Notes under the pieces: generated by a model
What the model saw: only the letters and a program-made list of their open reading frames with translations
What the model was told of the DNA's origin: nothing
The model's database searches: none
NCBI GenBank assembly: GCA_032871835.1
Contig: CM065300.1
Span: 72,338,017 to 72,402,016 of the forward strand
Direction: 5' to 3'
Length of the DNA: 64,000 nucleotides
Source: Dipteronia dyeriana
Taxonomy: Eukaryota; Streptophyta; Magnoliopsida; Sapindales; Sapindaceae
Shown: positions 24,421 through 39,000 of the stretch, piece after piece
How positions within the stretch are numbered: position 1 is the first letter of the stretch
Layout: each line of letters opens with the position of its first letter
Program-made: the position numbers and the translations under genes

Positions 24421-24867
24421 TGAAGAATCTATTAGAGTTTTGTTTTGTTTTTTATCTTTACATGGTGAAAGTGAAATTTATATTATATTTTCATCTTTTT
24501 ATTAACTATTTATAATATAACTTTTGTTGTTGCGGGAGTTATTGTCAGTTGGCAAAATATGTAATATTCCCATCCATTTTTTCCCATTATATGTGTTTTT
24601 ACATGGACTTATCCCATATCGAAGGTTTGTGTTATACATGCTTGTAAGAATTTTAGCTTTCACTTTTGTGATCGGGAGACGGGAAGAGAGACCTTTCTTC
24701 TTCACTAAATAAGCTTCTAAACCACGCTTAATCAATTAATTTAATAGATAAGTCTTAATAGAGCCTGACTTGAACCTAGGGTCGCATTTATCTTGGACAT
24801 TTTATTTGACGTTTTATCTTAAAGGTCTGGCAAAACCTGACGACATTGGAACTTACTTTTATTTCGT

Positions 24868-25370
24868 TGCTCTAGTATATATGGAGGAAAATCATGGATG
24901 CATCCTTTAACGAGCCTCTATCCGAATTTGGTTACCAAGGAAACACTACTTATACCGAATGAACTCGAATCTTTTAGAAAATTTTCATCTCAGGTAAATT
25001 AGTATAGTCATAGCTTACTCTTTTATAATCATAACAGATTCTTTACTACATATTAGAGTTACTAACTTTGTTTAATTATGGAAGTTTGTGTTCCCTGACA
25101 TGGTAGAAAATTGCTATGTGTGCAGATGGCAGCACTTGATTTTATAGCATGTGTAACTGCTGATGTCTTTGCCATGACCAACTCTGGGAGCCAGCTATCA
25201 TCTTTAGTGTCTGGATTCCGAACTTACTATGGTGGTAGGCATGCTCCTAACTTGTGCCCTAACAAGAAGAGGCTTGCAGCAATTTTGTAAGAAAAAAGCA
25301 CCATAGGATGGAACGATTTTGAAGATATATCAAAGAAAGGCCTCCATTGCTAATGAATCAAAAATGTTTT
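24868..25370 (+). pseudogene. O-fucosyltransferase-like gene fragment (C-terminal part)
   Basis: Two exon-like pieces match the C-terminal part of plant GDP-fucose O-fucosyltransferase family proteins, Golgi enzymes that transfer fucose. The first (about 24882-24995) reads YGGKSWMHPLTSLYPNLVTK and ends FRKFSSQ at a GT donor. The second (from about 25126, after an AG) reads MAALDFIACVTADVFAMTNS, then GSQLSSLVSGFRTYYGG and NKKRLAAIL. There TAA replaces a sense codon, followed by STIGWNDFED. The 5' two-thirds of the gene is absent and an in-frame stop is present, so this is a relic. Confidence 0.75.
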
Positions 25371-25898
25371 TGAAGAAACATTCAAATATGATGGCAACAT
25401 GAAGTTGTAAATTATCATCCCTCCTTGACCATTATTTCTGCCACATTCAAATTTTGTGGTTTACTCTAGATAATAACTGCTCAAATTATACATGAATAAT
25501 TACTAGCTCAAACTAACATTTTTTCTTCTTCTTTACAAGTAGAATTCTGATAGCAGTAACCCAGCGTTGGTTCCATATAACAATTACCTCATCTTTTCAA
25601 TCGTCAAAGTTAAATTACAATACAACTCACAAGAAACCTCTATCTATCACATTTCTCTTAACCACAACAGTTGGACATGGTAATTTATAACTAATTATCT
25701 ATCCCGTGGAGATTGAAAAATAATAATAATTAAACTTATGAGCTATTGTTCTGAACAAAAATGAATATTCATAAAAGCTATTGAGTGACTTTTACCCTTG
25801 TACTATTGAAGGATCTAATGGGTCAAATATGGTCCGCTTGCAAATTAGAACCATGTGATACATTTCAAGCTTATGCAACACAAACCACATCACCGACC

Positions 25899-28800
25899 TC
25901 AATGAGTTGGATCGGGATTGAAATTTACAGTTTCCCTATAGATGAGCTCCTTAATATTTTCTTCAGTAAAATATGGATGCTCAAAATCAAAACTGAATGG
26001 CCATGGGCAAATAGGCTCCTCATTGATATCATGAAGGGGGGCAAGATATGGGTGGCATAGAGCCTCATCAACTGTAAACAATGATGTAAAAAGATAAAGG
26101 GTTGTTGAGAAAAAGGAGAACTGATAGTCCACATGAACGTTGACTCAAAATAAGCACATATGATTATAATTTGTCACACTAAAACGACAAACAAATTGAT
26201 GTAGCATATAATTCTTTATCCTAATCAAACTGAAAATCAGTCATAGAGCTTCATGAATCTTCAATTCTAAAGTTATCAAAATGCCAAAATCAACAGTCAA
26301 AGGCATAATGCTCTCTATAAGTCTATAGCAAGGTACCTGTAATGCTTTAGTTCGGATCAAAGACGAGCATCTTCTCCAGCAAATCTACAGCACCTGGAGA
26401 CACATTAGGAAATCTAACAGAATTTTTTTGCTTTAGGAACTGGGGAAGCATTCTGACATATCTTCTTGCATTATCACTTCATAGAAAGCCAAGGTCGAAT
26501 TCATCAGGTGAACCTATAAGCTATTCAAAACAGATGGAAATCATGCAAAGTTGATTCAGATTATAATGAAAAGTATTAAAATAACTCAAACTTTTAGAAT
26601 TCATATGGGAAAAAGAATATTAGAGCATAGCACAACAGAGCAACCAACACATAGAAACAAGCAAAGAAGAAGATATAAATGTGGCGGTGATCACATAGGA
26701 GTATGTACCATCCATCATTTATCAAGAATAAAATTTTTGCTAGCCAAATACATGAGAAAGATGGAAAATTACAAGAAATTAAAAAGTGTTTTTGTGTGTG
26801 ATGGAAAAGTTCTCGATATCCAAACAATCTCTCCTTTTTACATATCAAACCGGTTATCTGTTCATCTCCTAGAGGAAATACAAAATACTTTCTCACATCC
26901 ACCATACTAATCTCTCAAAGATTTGAGTTTCCTACTGAAACATGTCCCTCTTTTCAAATTCAAGGTTATGCATTCAGCCATTAGGTAGAGCAGAAATATA
27001 ATGATGACACCCCTTTAACCCTCATAATCACATTAAGTTATCACTTTATGCATGGAAAGATAAGCATACTGAGATAATGCATAAAATTGTTCCATCCAAA
27101 CTAACAACATAAAGCTTGACATTTAAGTAAATGACAAAACTAAGATTAGAGTATCAGAAACTCTGAAATGAATTACCTAATCCTTGAGTAAAAATGTAGT
27201 TAACAGGTCCTATATTATTCACACTGCACAAAAGGATTGATCATGCATGAGCACACATAAGTGTAAACAAGATCAGGATTACTGTACTGAGGGTGATGAG
27301 CAAATGAACTAATGATTACAATCAAAGAAGCATTCAAAATTACTTAATTGAATAGATACATAAACATAAAAACTGATAAGGCAAATAAAAAGTGAAAGGT
27401 GCAAACCTGACAATGGTCATTCGTCAAATCTTGGTGAGAACAAATAATTTGATGTAAATCACTATCCGCTAATTCATAAACTATGTATACATCATTGAAG
27501 TTCTCCTTCATCGGCGGTAGTATAATTTCCTTGATGTCAATAACCTGTAGAGAATAAAGAAAAAAACAGTAAGCTTATAATCCCTACAAAACAGATCCAC
27601 AACTTTTGCAAAATTTCATTTCATAACCAAAAACTAGGCAAACCAGCTAGACTGAGTGTCAGTGAAGATTCTATATTGTCAACCAAACCAATAGGCAATT
27701 TTTTTAAAAAAAAAATACTACCATAAAAGTAAGCTAGCAGAAACTAGGCAAAAAGCCGTATCTGACATGATAATTTTTGGAATTTACTCTCAAAATCTAA
27801 TATCAACCAAAGTCGTTATGAAAGAAAATAAACAAGTTTTAATTGAATTATACAAACATAAAAAAATTAGAGATCTCACTGGACTTACATTTTCATGATC
27901 CAGGTCCCGAATCAGTTTAATTTCACACAAAGTCCTCTTGGCATCAATTCTATTGTCAAATGCATTACCAATCTTATTGATGGCAACCTCCTCCCGTGTC
28001 TCAGAATTCACAACAGCACTAAAGGAAATGAAAAAAATCACATTTTCCTTCACATAGTTGATAACAAAGAGAAACCAAGTCAACTAAACCGAAAATGTAA
28101 CTTTTTATCCTACCACCGGAGAACAGACACTTTCTCTCAACACACAATGAATATAAATACAGAATGGACAACCTAACATATGAAAGAAAATCCAAGTTAA
28201 CATAAGTGATAGGACTTACTGACCAAAATGATTAAGCGTCTATGTACACACACTCACAAGCACTAGCTTGTCATCTCCCTGTGTTTAAAATTTCAAAGCA
28301 TCACCATACCTACCACCTTCAACCACAACAGGCGCACACACACACACACACATATCAGCTAATCATAGATGTATAGTCAATTCTGAAAACTTCACTTAAA
28401 AAATGGTAAAGGCTAAAACGAATGATGACTTGTAACATGTTCACCATTAAAGCATACAGTTAAACCTTTCACAAAATCAAAATAATTGACCTAAAAACTA
28501 TTATCATCTATCATCATTATGACCAAAACCAGTACTAAAAGTCACGATAACAACAAAACTTGAAACTTGCCTAATTGTCGGTGGAAAATTAAAAGTGAAA
28601 CCAAGATATTTTAATCGGAATCTAGGGTGGGTTTAATTATTAAAAAATATTATATAACCTTCTGACGAATATTAATAATCAAACTCAGTTATAGAGTGAA
28701 ATTACGAAATTTAACTACTATCAATTTCAACAAACAAACAAACAAAATATACAATTACTTTCAGCTCACGAAGTAGAAACACGCACCAGTGCTTCTAAAT

Positions 28801-29211
28801 ACTCATTAAAAGCAAACTACATAAAAAGGAAGTATAAAGAGAGATCAAGTCAACAAGGTCTTCAAAAAGACCTAAACAGGCACTTGAAATAAATAAAAAG
28901 CTTATAAAACACTAAACGAAGCAATTAATTAGGCAAAAATGGAAATATTACCAAACAATACCATAAGCGCCTCTTCCAACAGGTCGCATAGAAGGAACAT
29001 ACTTTCTAGAAACTTTGAAGAGGTTACCGTACACATTGTACAGGCGGTAGCGTCAGCTGTGAGTCAGTATACCTTTGACGATGGAGTGGTCATCGGGTTG
29101 AGAAAGCGAGTGTGCTTTGAGTTGGTTGTTTTAGAGGAAGAGAAGAGAGTGAGAGACAGCAAAGATGGTGATCTGCTGAAGGTGACGATCAGGAGGTGGT
29201 GGAGCAGACAT
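25899..29211 (-). pseudogene. MPK4-type MAP kinase pseudogene
   Basis: Five exon-like blocks with intact splice sites match plant group B MAP kinases. Block 1 (28952-29211) has [20 protein letters not shown] and the Gly loop GRGAYG. Block 2 (27889-28018) has [20 protein letters not shown]. Block 3 (27407-27544) has ENFNDVYIVYELADSDLHQI. Block 4 (26337-26520) has [14 protein letters not shown]. Block 5 (25899-26071) has [20 protein letters not shown] and [10 protein letters not shown]. The family's VAIK reads VAIN, so the ATP-binding Lys is lost. Stops lie at 26479-26481 and 26347-26349, with two more in block 1 (29131-29133, 29053-29055). The exons for HRDLKPSN, DFG and the TEY loop are missing between blocks 3 and 4. 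Retained introns show it arose by DNA duplication, not retrocopying. It could be transcribed but not give a kinase. Confidence 0.88.
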
Positions 29212-29500
29212 GGAAGCCGAATAGAGACAATTTGAGAAGAAAAAAAGTGAGAACTAGATCTGAGAACCGAGAGCAATGGAAGTCAATAGAAGAATGAGAT
29301 AAATATTGTATTAGAAACTTGTAACCGGTTCAACTAGTTTATTTTTATTTTTTAATTAAAGCAGGTCCGATACAGCCATTTTTTTAATATATATGTGGTC
29401 ATTTTCGACCAATTCCACAAAATATACCCAAAATTTGTAGAAGAAGCTTGCTGAGCGTTCAAGTTACGGAGACGAAGACCGACTGGGGGAGAAAGGAAAA
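29212..29500. promoter_or_regulatory. Head-to-head promoter region of LIG4 and the MAPK pseudogene
   Basis: Only 289 bp separate the two start codons. The stretch holds GACCAATTCC (CCAAT-like) near 29408 and an A/T-rich part with TTTAATATATATG near 29380. If the LIG4 promoter is bidirectional, it would also drive the kinase relic. The assignment rests on position. Confidence 0.45.
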
Positions 29501-32500
29501 ATGGCGAAGACCGAAGACGTAAAGTTTAGCGTTTTAGTGAGTCTATTCAACTGGATACAGAAGACGAAACCACCGGCCAAGAAAAGATCCAAGTTTCGAA
29601 AGTTCCTCGACACCTACTGCGAGTCCACTGACTACTTCACCGCCGTCAGGCTGATCCTGCCGTCTCTTGACAGAGAAAGAGGCAGTTACGGTCTCAAGGA
29701 ACACGTCCTCGCCACCTATCTCGTCGACGCCCTTGGTATGTCCAAAGACTCTCAAGACGCTATTCGACTTAAGAATTGGCGCAAAGATGGCGGAGCCAAC
29801 AATGCTGGAAATTTTCCCATGGTGGCCGCCGAGGTATATATATATATACATTTTGCTCATATTATGATGTTGTTTTGGTCATAATTCATGTTAAATGATT
29901 TTTTATTTTTATCGGTTTTTGTGAAACAGGTCCTGCAACGCAGACAAGGAATGATTTCTGGTGGACTTACCATAAAGGAATTAAATGATTTGCTTGATCT
30001 CTTGGCTTCTGGTGAAAACAGGTATATCACTTAAGTTTAGTGTGATGTCTTTTTTATAATATATCATTTGCTTTCGATCGACTTTAGGTCCAATTATTTG
30101 TAGGGATGTAACAGCATTCCCTCAATAGCTCAGTTTGGGTGGCTTTTCCTGGGATTAAATGTTTAATATTGATAAACTACAGGTCTGTTTAACATTAAAT
30201 GTGTTTGGTTTGGTCTGGCGTAGGCATAGATTTGATGTGAAAGCTGTTTATGCATAGCTTAGCAAAGGCACATCAATTTATTGCGGCAGAGTTACCCAAT
30301 GTATCATCTCCTACTGAATTTCGTATTTTGAGGCAGGAGTTGTTTTCCCAGTATTGATAATTTTCACTAATCAATCTTACTTTGACTATCATCTGCCACC
30401 CACTGACCCACGGCTTCATGGTGAGCTTGGTTAAGGCAAACTTCTAGCTGTGTTGTTCAACATATTAAACTTCTATGTTTTGGAGTGGGAGCACAGACAG
30501 ATCAAGTCCCAGCATATTGCTCTAATGGCAGGATCACCAGCACTAGTTATAGAGATGGATGGAGTTATTGGCTGGGGTTTAGACATAGGCAGCATAGCCT
30601 GCAGCATCCCTTCCAATTGCGGATTTATAGCGAACAATTGACCCTCTGAAGCTTGTTGATTTTTATTTATATATTTTTTACTGTTACTGTAAACTATAAT
30701 GGTTTTATGACATCCAATTTTGCTGTTGATTAATTGCCACCATGTTGTTATAGAGAACTTCATTTGGAGTATTGGGAGTATCATTATATCTCTCAAATAA
30801 TCATCTTATAGTTTTTGTGTTTTTTTTTAAGAAATCATATGGTTTTGTTAACTTATTCTAGGTATAAAACTTTTTTTTTGTTTTTAAAAGTAATTTGCTT
30901 TACATAATTTTCGTTTCTAATGATTATGATTATGAACTACTTAGCTTAGGTAGAGCTTCAGTAAGCCAGTGGAAGACTGTCTCTGTTTGGTGCATTGGGA
31001 GACTCTAACATCATGTAAACTAACTATAAATTTCTTATTTGCTTTGACTGTGGAAGTCTTATACAAACTTCCAATTCAGATAGCTTGAAAACATGATTGA
31101 AGTTTGTCTTTCATGCATTCTTTTGTTCTCGTTGGTGCCTCCATTTTAATGAAGTGCACATCTGATCTTCCTTTGTTTTTTTTTTTTCTGTGGATTTTCA
31201 TCATTGACAACTATGATAAAAGGGCAGAGAAGATTGTTGTTCTATCTACCCTGATTAAGAAGACAAATGCACAAGAAATGAAGTGGATTATCATGATAAT
31301 TCTTAAAGGTGCTGACTGCTGTCTGCAAACATCCATGATTCATATTATTTTTTTCTCTTTCATGTATTCTTTTAGTTTTTTTATTTTTTTTTAATTCGTT
31401 ATGGAAGCTTCAATGTTTGTAAATGTTTTGTAGACCTGAAGTTGGGAATTAGTGAAAAGAGCATATTTCATGAATTTCATCCAGATGCCGAAGACCTTTT
31501 TAACGTCACATGTGACTTAAAATTGGTTTGTGAAAAACTGAGGGATCGACGTCAACGGCATAAACGGCAGGTCTGTTTCAAACTTTTTAACAATTCTCTA
31601 AATCTCTTTTACAGATTGCTGTATAATTGGGAATTTAGCATGTTTCCATTAGTTATTTATAATATATGGAAGTATAACACTTAGTTTGATAGAATAAAAA
31701 TCAGAGGGAAAGTGTGGAAAGAATGACTAGATATACATATCTATCTATATGTGCTAAGTGTTAACATATATGTTTGCATTGTGCGAGCTTGTCCAGGTTT
31801 CAAGTAATGACTATTCTTTTAATAATTGTTTTAGGACATTGAAGTTGGAAAGGCTGTGCGCCCTCAACTAGCTATGAGAGTTGGTGATGCACATGCTGCG
31901 TGGAAAAAGGTCTGAATTGCAATACCAATTTGATAATCAAGAATTACTATGTAATTATGAATCCTCAGTCTACAATAGTCTATCCATGTTCTTATAATCA
32001 GATATGATCTTGTAAGTTTTTAGCAATTACATTTGCACTCTCCTTTATTGTTATTAAAATATATACTTTATTTTTGTCCATTTATTTAGCTTCATGGGAA
32101 GGAAGTGGTTGTTGAGTGCAAATTTGATGGTGATCGCATTCAAATTCATAAAAATGGTGCAGATGTGCACTATTTCTCAAGGTTGGTGCTCATATGCTAG
32201 TGAAATAATTACTATTATAGTTTTTTAACCATAAATATTTATCCTTATTACTTGATGGCATAGATGCTCGCTATGATTAAATTGCCTTCTTTCTTTTAGG
32301 TTTATCCAATGAAATATTGTTGATCAAGGAAAATAAATTTTAACCATTACCATCTTGTTTTCTTAGTAGTCCATTTTCAAAATGATTGAACTTTTTGTTG
32401 TCTTTAGGCATGAGCAGTTTCAGTCTTTTTTTGTTTGTTTGTTTTATTAGAACTTATCTTTGGTTAGTAGAATTGATAGAATCAATTAAATGCAGGAACT

Positions 32501-33023
32501 ATCTTGATCACTCTGAATATGGACATGCGATGTCAACTATTTTTGCACAAAATATACTGGTTGATAGGTATGGGTTATCTCTAGTTTGATGGTACAACTT
32601 ATTTGATTTCTAGCTGGCTTTATGTCTTTTGCTTATGTTTATTTTTTTATTTTTTATTTTTGTGTTAAACACTCTCTTACTTAGCAATCTTAGAGTTATT
32701 AAGTAATAGTTGTCAAGAACTGTATCCATGCTTAAGTTTGCAGGTAAAGACTATAACAACAGTATCAAGCTTTAACTCACCCCTCACAAGCAAAACAACA
32801 GACTTGTGACGTGGCCTAAATCCAAACTTAGATACAGATTCTGATGCAAAATTCAGATAGGAAACATATATACAATTACTTGTGGTATTTCATATTTGAA
32901 CTCTGGACCTCCTAGTAAAATTGATTCTTAATACTGTACCTCTATCTCCAAAAAACTTAAGCTTTAAGATAAGGTCCCGAATAATAGTATTAAGCTTTGA
33001 AAAGTGAAAGCTCTAGATCATAT

Positions 33024-33054
<31 letters not shown>

Positions 33055-36000
33055 CATATATCCTTAGTTTGTCCTGATTTTAACAAAAATTAGTTCTGTC
33101 TGATAGTCTTGAAAGGTTGATCAAGAGTATCAAGACTTTAACAAAGACAGTTAAGATGGAAATAATTGTAGCAAAATTAAGATGGTCTTTAAAGATTGAA
33201 GTTTATTTTGTTAGATCTATAAGTTTCTAGTTATTACTTTAGTTTTATGGATTAAGTGAGAGAGCTTGGAATATATATTAATGAAAATCTAGGAACAAAG
33301 CTTACAAATTTTGTTGAAAATTTTCTAAATGTTGTATTCATTATTAAAAGAATTTCTTGCTATGCTGATAGGTGTATACTTGATGGTGAAATGTTGGTCT
33401 GGGACACTTCTTTGAACCGGTTTGCTGAGTTTGGTTCAAATCAGGAAATAGGTTTTCACAATCATATTAATCTAATAGTATCTATTTTTTTCTTTCTTAT
33501 GGAGGAACGATGGTGAGGGAAGTTTATTTACGATTTACATTTTTTATGGCATTTATCATTACTTTTCCCTTTTTACAGCCAAAGCAGCAAGGGAGGGACT
33601 TGCCAGTGATAGACAGGTTTTATGCTGTGACATATTTCTTTTTCTTGTTAATGAGGAAGCTCAAACTTAATATTAATATATATTTTCTTATCATGCAGTT
33701 ATGCTGTATCCTTCTTTACCTCTTTTTTTCGCTCTTACTCAAGCCACGATTGCTTGATATGGATGGCAAAATAACTTTACTTGTCTGGACATCCTCAAAA
33801 TTTAAACATGAAAGGGTTTAAGGTTATTTATTTTCTTTACATGGAAATGGCTAGATGTTGCATTTGATATTCTTTATGTTAGAGATACTAGTATCATTCA
33901 CCAAAGCTTGAAGGAACGACATGAACTTCTCAGAAAAGTTGTGAAACCTTTGAAAGGTCGTTTAGAGATCTTAGTACCTAATGGTGGTCTTAACACTCAC
34001 CGCACTCCAGGTAAAGAATGTTACAGATGACAAATATCTATATATATTAGTCAAAAAGTGTAATAATTTTTTTATGCCACTTTTTCCTTAGAATGGCATA
34101 TTTGTCTTTTCTTCCTTTAGTATCTTATTCCGGATTATCCTCTAGTGGGATTTAAAATTATTAATTAAAGTCAAATATATGTTAAAACTCACCATCTAAG
34201 ATAGTTGTTGGTTGAAGGATTATATATTTATATTGAGCCTGGCTTAAACATGTCTGGCCTTGGGATTGTTACTGGTTAGCAGACACTCATGTTCATTAGC
34301 ATCCAGTGACTTTGCTAATTCTTTGCTATGTTTTCCTTGATTCTTCGTACTTGAATGTGTTTCTTAGATTAAGTTTCTTAACCTGGTACAATTGATTATC
34401 TATGGGAAAGATCAGAAATTGACTTTGATACTCATACAGGGGAACCTTGTTGGTCGCTTATTGCTCATAATGTGGACGACGTTGAGAAATTTTTCAAAGA
34501 AACCATTGAAAACAGGTTAGCATTCTTCCTGTAATTTTATTGTTTCCACAATGATAGTGCTCTATTACTTTTGAAGGGTGGAGGTGTTATTAACCTTGAC
34601 CATCGTGGAGTATGGTTGTATTCTCTGTATTTCAATTAGTACTGGACTTTTGCACAAGAACTATTATGCTAGAAATGTTGTTTCTCTGTCGCTCATCTTC
34701 TTCATTTGCCTATTACCTTCTGTCTCAGTGAGTCAGTGTACATGAACATGCAATGTTTGGCTTCTAGTTTAGAAAAAGTATCTGTGGAGTTATGCTTGTA
34801 GAATTAAATTATTAACTAGTAAATAATATACAGGTCAATACCAAAGGTTACACTTCCATTAGTAACTTTTTTTTTTCTTTTTGGTTCATAATATGTATCA
34901 AACCGTCATTTTGCTTATTGGTTCATGGAGTATTAGGAATCTGTAGAGATGAAATTTTGTGTTATGCTACTTCTCTGTTTATGCATTCATATATGTAGCT
35001 TATTTAATTGAAAGCCATGTATCCTACTGTTTAGGTTTTTACCCAAGAATTGCTAGCTTAGTTATTGATACAGGAATATCATATATATGTACCACATGAA
35101 AGTTCAGGACTCATCTTGACCCATCTTTGCAGTCCAAGCAAGCATTTAGGGTGCAAGGCTGCAGGTTAAGTACTACATATCTAAAAATATTGTACTAAAA
35201 TTATATTTAAAGAATTTGCAGATAAAGTTTTTGTAAATCTCAAAATAGTTATTATTAATATTTTGGCACCTCACCACTGTGCAAATACTTAAAAGATAAC
35301 ATTCTAATTATCTGATTCAAAAAAAAAAAAAATTATCAAATGAATCTCATACATCCTCTAGGGACCTCCGGTCCCAGTCAAACACATTCTTATTCCAGTA
35401 AATTAAGAAATAGTAACAACGGGATACGTTGATTATACAAGATAAGGCTCCATGCTCTGTTAAAAGAGATTGATGTAATTTTGCTACAACTTTATGTCTC
35501 AAAATGTGTATACATCTCAAAACCGATTCTTATGACATCATTCTCACCTAACTACCAATTCGATCCTCAAAATAGAATGTAAAGCTTAAATTAAAATATC
35601 ATGAAATGAATAAAAAAAATGAATTAAAAAGATAATGTGGCCCAAGTTTAACAACAGCTAAAACTAAACTAATTGAACCATACAACATCTTGGAGAAAAA
35701 TATAGAATAAAAAAGAAGTGAACAGTAATTCCCAGTGAGTTGACATAGGTTTTAAACTAAATTTTTTATTAAATAAACATTTCAAACTTTGGTATATGTA
35801 CTAATTTGTAATAAAGCACTTTTGTGATATCTTGAAATTTGAAAATTCTCTCCTCTTGTGCATCTAACTCTGAAAGAATGAAACTACATCTACTAAAATG
35901 TATATTTGTTCTATTTTTTTTTTCTTTTAATACTTTTACTCCAAATATTTCTTAAGCGTGTGTTGTCACCATCAAAGGTGTATGACCTGTTATTTTACTT

Positions 36001-39000
36001 GTATCATGTGTTAAGATATGTTTTATTTGTTGAGGGATGAGGGAATTGTATTAAAAGACCTTGGTTCCAAATGGGAACCAAGTGACCGTAGTGGAAAGTG
36101 GTTGAAGTTGAAGCCTGATTATGTACGTTGTGGTTCTGACTTGGATGTTCTAATCATAGGTTGGTTACTTTTTATTTTTTGTTTTTTTTTTCCCTCCCTT
36201 TTCTTTCATGACAAGAAAATATTAATTTATGATGTTTTGATGCATGGTAATAGGAGGATACTATGGCTCTGGACGCCGTGGGGGAGAGGTTTATCTAGCT
36301 AGCCTGCTCTAATTTTTTGTTTTACCTTTTTTGTATTTGATGGTGATATAGATGACTTCACAGATTTATTTTTTGATTGCAGGTAGCCCAATTCTTGGTG
36401 GCCCTGGCCGAGAGTTCAGCCTCAAAAGCATATCCTAGACGGTTAGTTTTTGCACATTATAACTTGATTCCAGAAAATGTCTAGTCAGATAAACTTATTT
36501 TCAATGTATATTTTGTCCCCAACCTTTTGAGATCCTCTTCTGGATTTTGCTTTTCACTTTTCTGTTGAAAAAATGTTTATGTATCTTCAATAGTCATTCT
36601 TCCTGAGAATGCTCACTTTACAATTACAACTATAAATCTATAATCTTTATTTTTCTCTGTCATTCGTTCATGCATGTCTACATATATAACCTTTGTTATC
36701 TCAGAAGATAATTTAGCTCTTAAGATGTGCTTTGATCATAGTTTATATGCAATGTTCTGAATGGATATGCCTTAGAGGGTGAGAAAAACATTAAATGAAT
36801 AAATACTTGGCCATTATGAATTATGATGATAAAGAAGTATTTGATGATCCATAGAACATGTTCATGGCTTCATGCAATAACCTATTTTTTTTTTTTGGCT
36901 GTTTTGGTGAATGATTTGGCATCAAGTGACGCAGGTAATATTCCAGTTGGAAGGATTAGTCCAGATTGGGCCCTTGTACTAATTAATTTGTATTATTACT
37001 GTATTTATGAGATTCGTATAGAGAATAAATCAGTTTATATTTTATCTGATTTGAGTTGCATATTAATGTTGGACTATATTTGATGACATTTGATCTGTTT
37101 GAATAATTTGTCAGTGGATTAATTAAGTTATTCTACTGCAGATTTATATCCTTCTGCAGAGTTGGTACTGGACTCTCTGATGAGGAGCTAGATGCTGTTG
37201 TAACTAAACTGAAGCCTTATTTTAGGTACTCAATGATAACTACATGTTATAAGGTGGTGGTTCAATATTGTATTTTATGCGAAATTGCCCTATCTGCATT
37301 TGAAATCCATGGAAGCAATTTAAATAGCTCTGCTACAAAGTTACTTATGATTGCTCGTCTTACACTCTTGCACTGAAGTTAAAACTTAAGGTTGATTTTT
37401 GATCCGTTTATTTATTGCAACTGATACAAATGTCAATGGAATAATGCTAAGATCCTCCATGTGGAGACTGCATAGTAGATTGATTAGCAGTAGACTTGAT
37501 ACTTAGGGTCTGTGGCATCAAATGTGTCATATTATGGGGGAAAAAGTATATCCTGCAGTGACAAGCTCATAGTTGTTTAGTTGCTAATGACATTTCCACA
37601 TGATTTTTTTTTATCTGTTTTGGCAGGAAATATGAATATCCAAAGAAGGCACCACCAACTTTTTATCAAGTTACAAACAATTCAAAAGAGAGACCAGATG
37701 TTTGGATTGAGAGCCCTGAGATGTTTGTCCTTTGTTTCTTCTTAATTGGAATGAAATCTGCTTTCTTTTGTTGGCAGTAGCATTATCACCTAATTTTTCT
37801 CCGTAACCCTCTTTTGTTGCAGATCATTAATACTGTCAATTACCAGTGATATCCGGACCATAAGGTCTGAGGTGTGTCTCTGCATTTTTGTTCTTTACTC
37901 AATTATGTAAAACAAATATAACAAATAGATGGTTTAAATCCTCTTGTAGTACTTTATGCCACTTGATTCATTATCCTTGTTTAGTTACCTGGTCCCATAC
38001 TATCGATCTATCTGGTTTGTTCTTTCAGGTATTTGCTGCACCCTACAGCCTCAGATTTCCACGTATTGACAAAGTGAGATATGACAAGCCTTGGCATGAA
38101 TGCCTTGATGTGCAGTGTAAGAGGACATAAAATGTTCAAACGCTTCTCCTGTTTATAAATATTTCATAAGTTAATATATATTTCCATTTTTATTTGGGAC
38201 TGCCTTTCGCTTAATTGGTTTTTTTCTTCTTAAAATATCTTTTATTGCAGCATTTGTAGAACTAGTACATTCAAGTAATGGTACCACACAGAAGGGAAAG
38301 GAATATGGGGGCCTGCAATATGCTAGACCAAAAGTGTACAAATCATCTAGAAAGGGGGAGAAGAAGAATGCTTCTGTTGTACCTTCTCATTTTATTCAGA
38401 CTGATGTTTCCAACATAAAAGGGGAAACCCTGATATTTTCAAAGATGGTCTTTTGTATCCTTTGGCAACTTTAAGTTAGCTTTGCTGCTTCATTTCCATC
38501 TTTCATCTCTTCATTTCCATCCTTCATATGATGGATGTATTACTGATTCTTTGAACTCTATTTTGCATCTAATCTTGTCCTCTCGCTCTCTCTCTTATGT
38601 GAGTGGCAGAAATCCATTTCTTCTTTCACAGTCTGCCTGTCAGCTGGGAAGGCTTATCTAATCTGATTGAAATTTATAATTCGGTGTCCTTAAACTTCAA
38701 TACAATCCCTCTTAATCTGCTGTCAACCTGGACAGATGTGTACTTTGAAAACTCGTACTTTGAAAACTCTTTTGTACTAAATGAGGTAGTAAAAGTTACA
38801 TGTAGAACTATCAACAGGCCTTCATCCTCTTTTACTGATAACTCTTTTTGCCTTTCGTCTTCTTATTTCTTTCCCCTTTGAACTTGCATGCATTTTCTTA
38901 TTAAAAAAATTGCATGCATTTTCTTATTAAAAAAATTGCATGCATACCCTTTGACTATTTGTATACCATATACATACCCTTCTTGGCACGTTATGGTTAT

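Noticed and set aside
33510..33821. 103-codon open frame on + within LIG4
   Set aside because: It runs through intron sequence over exons 9 and 10 in the wrong frame; the LIG4 model explains the coding parts.
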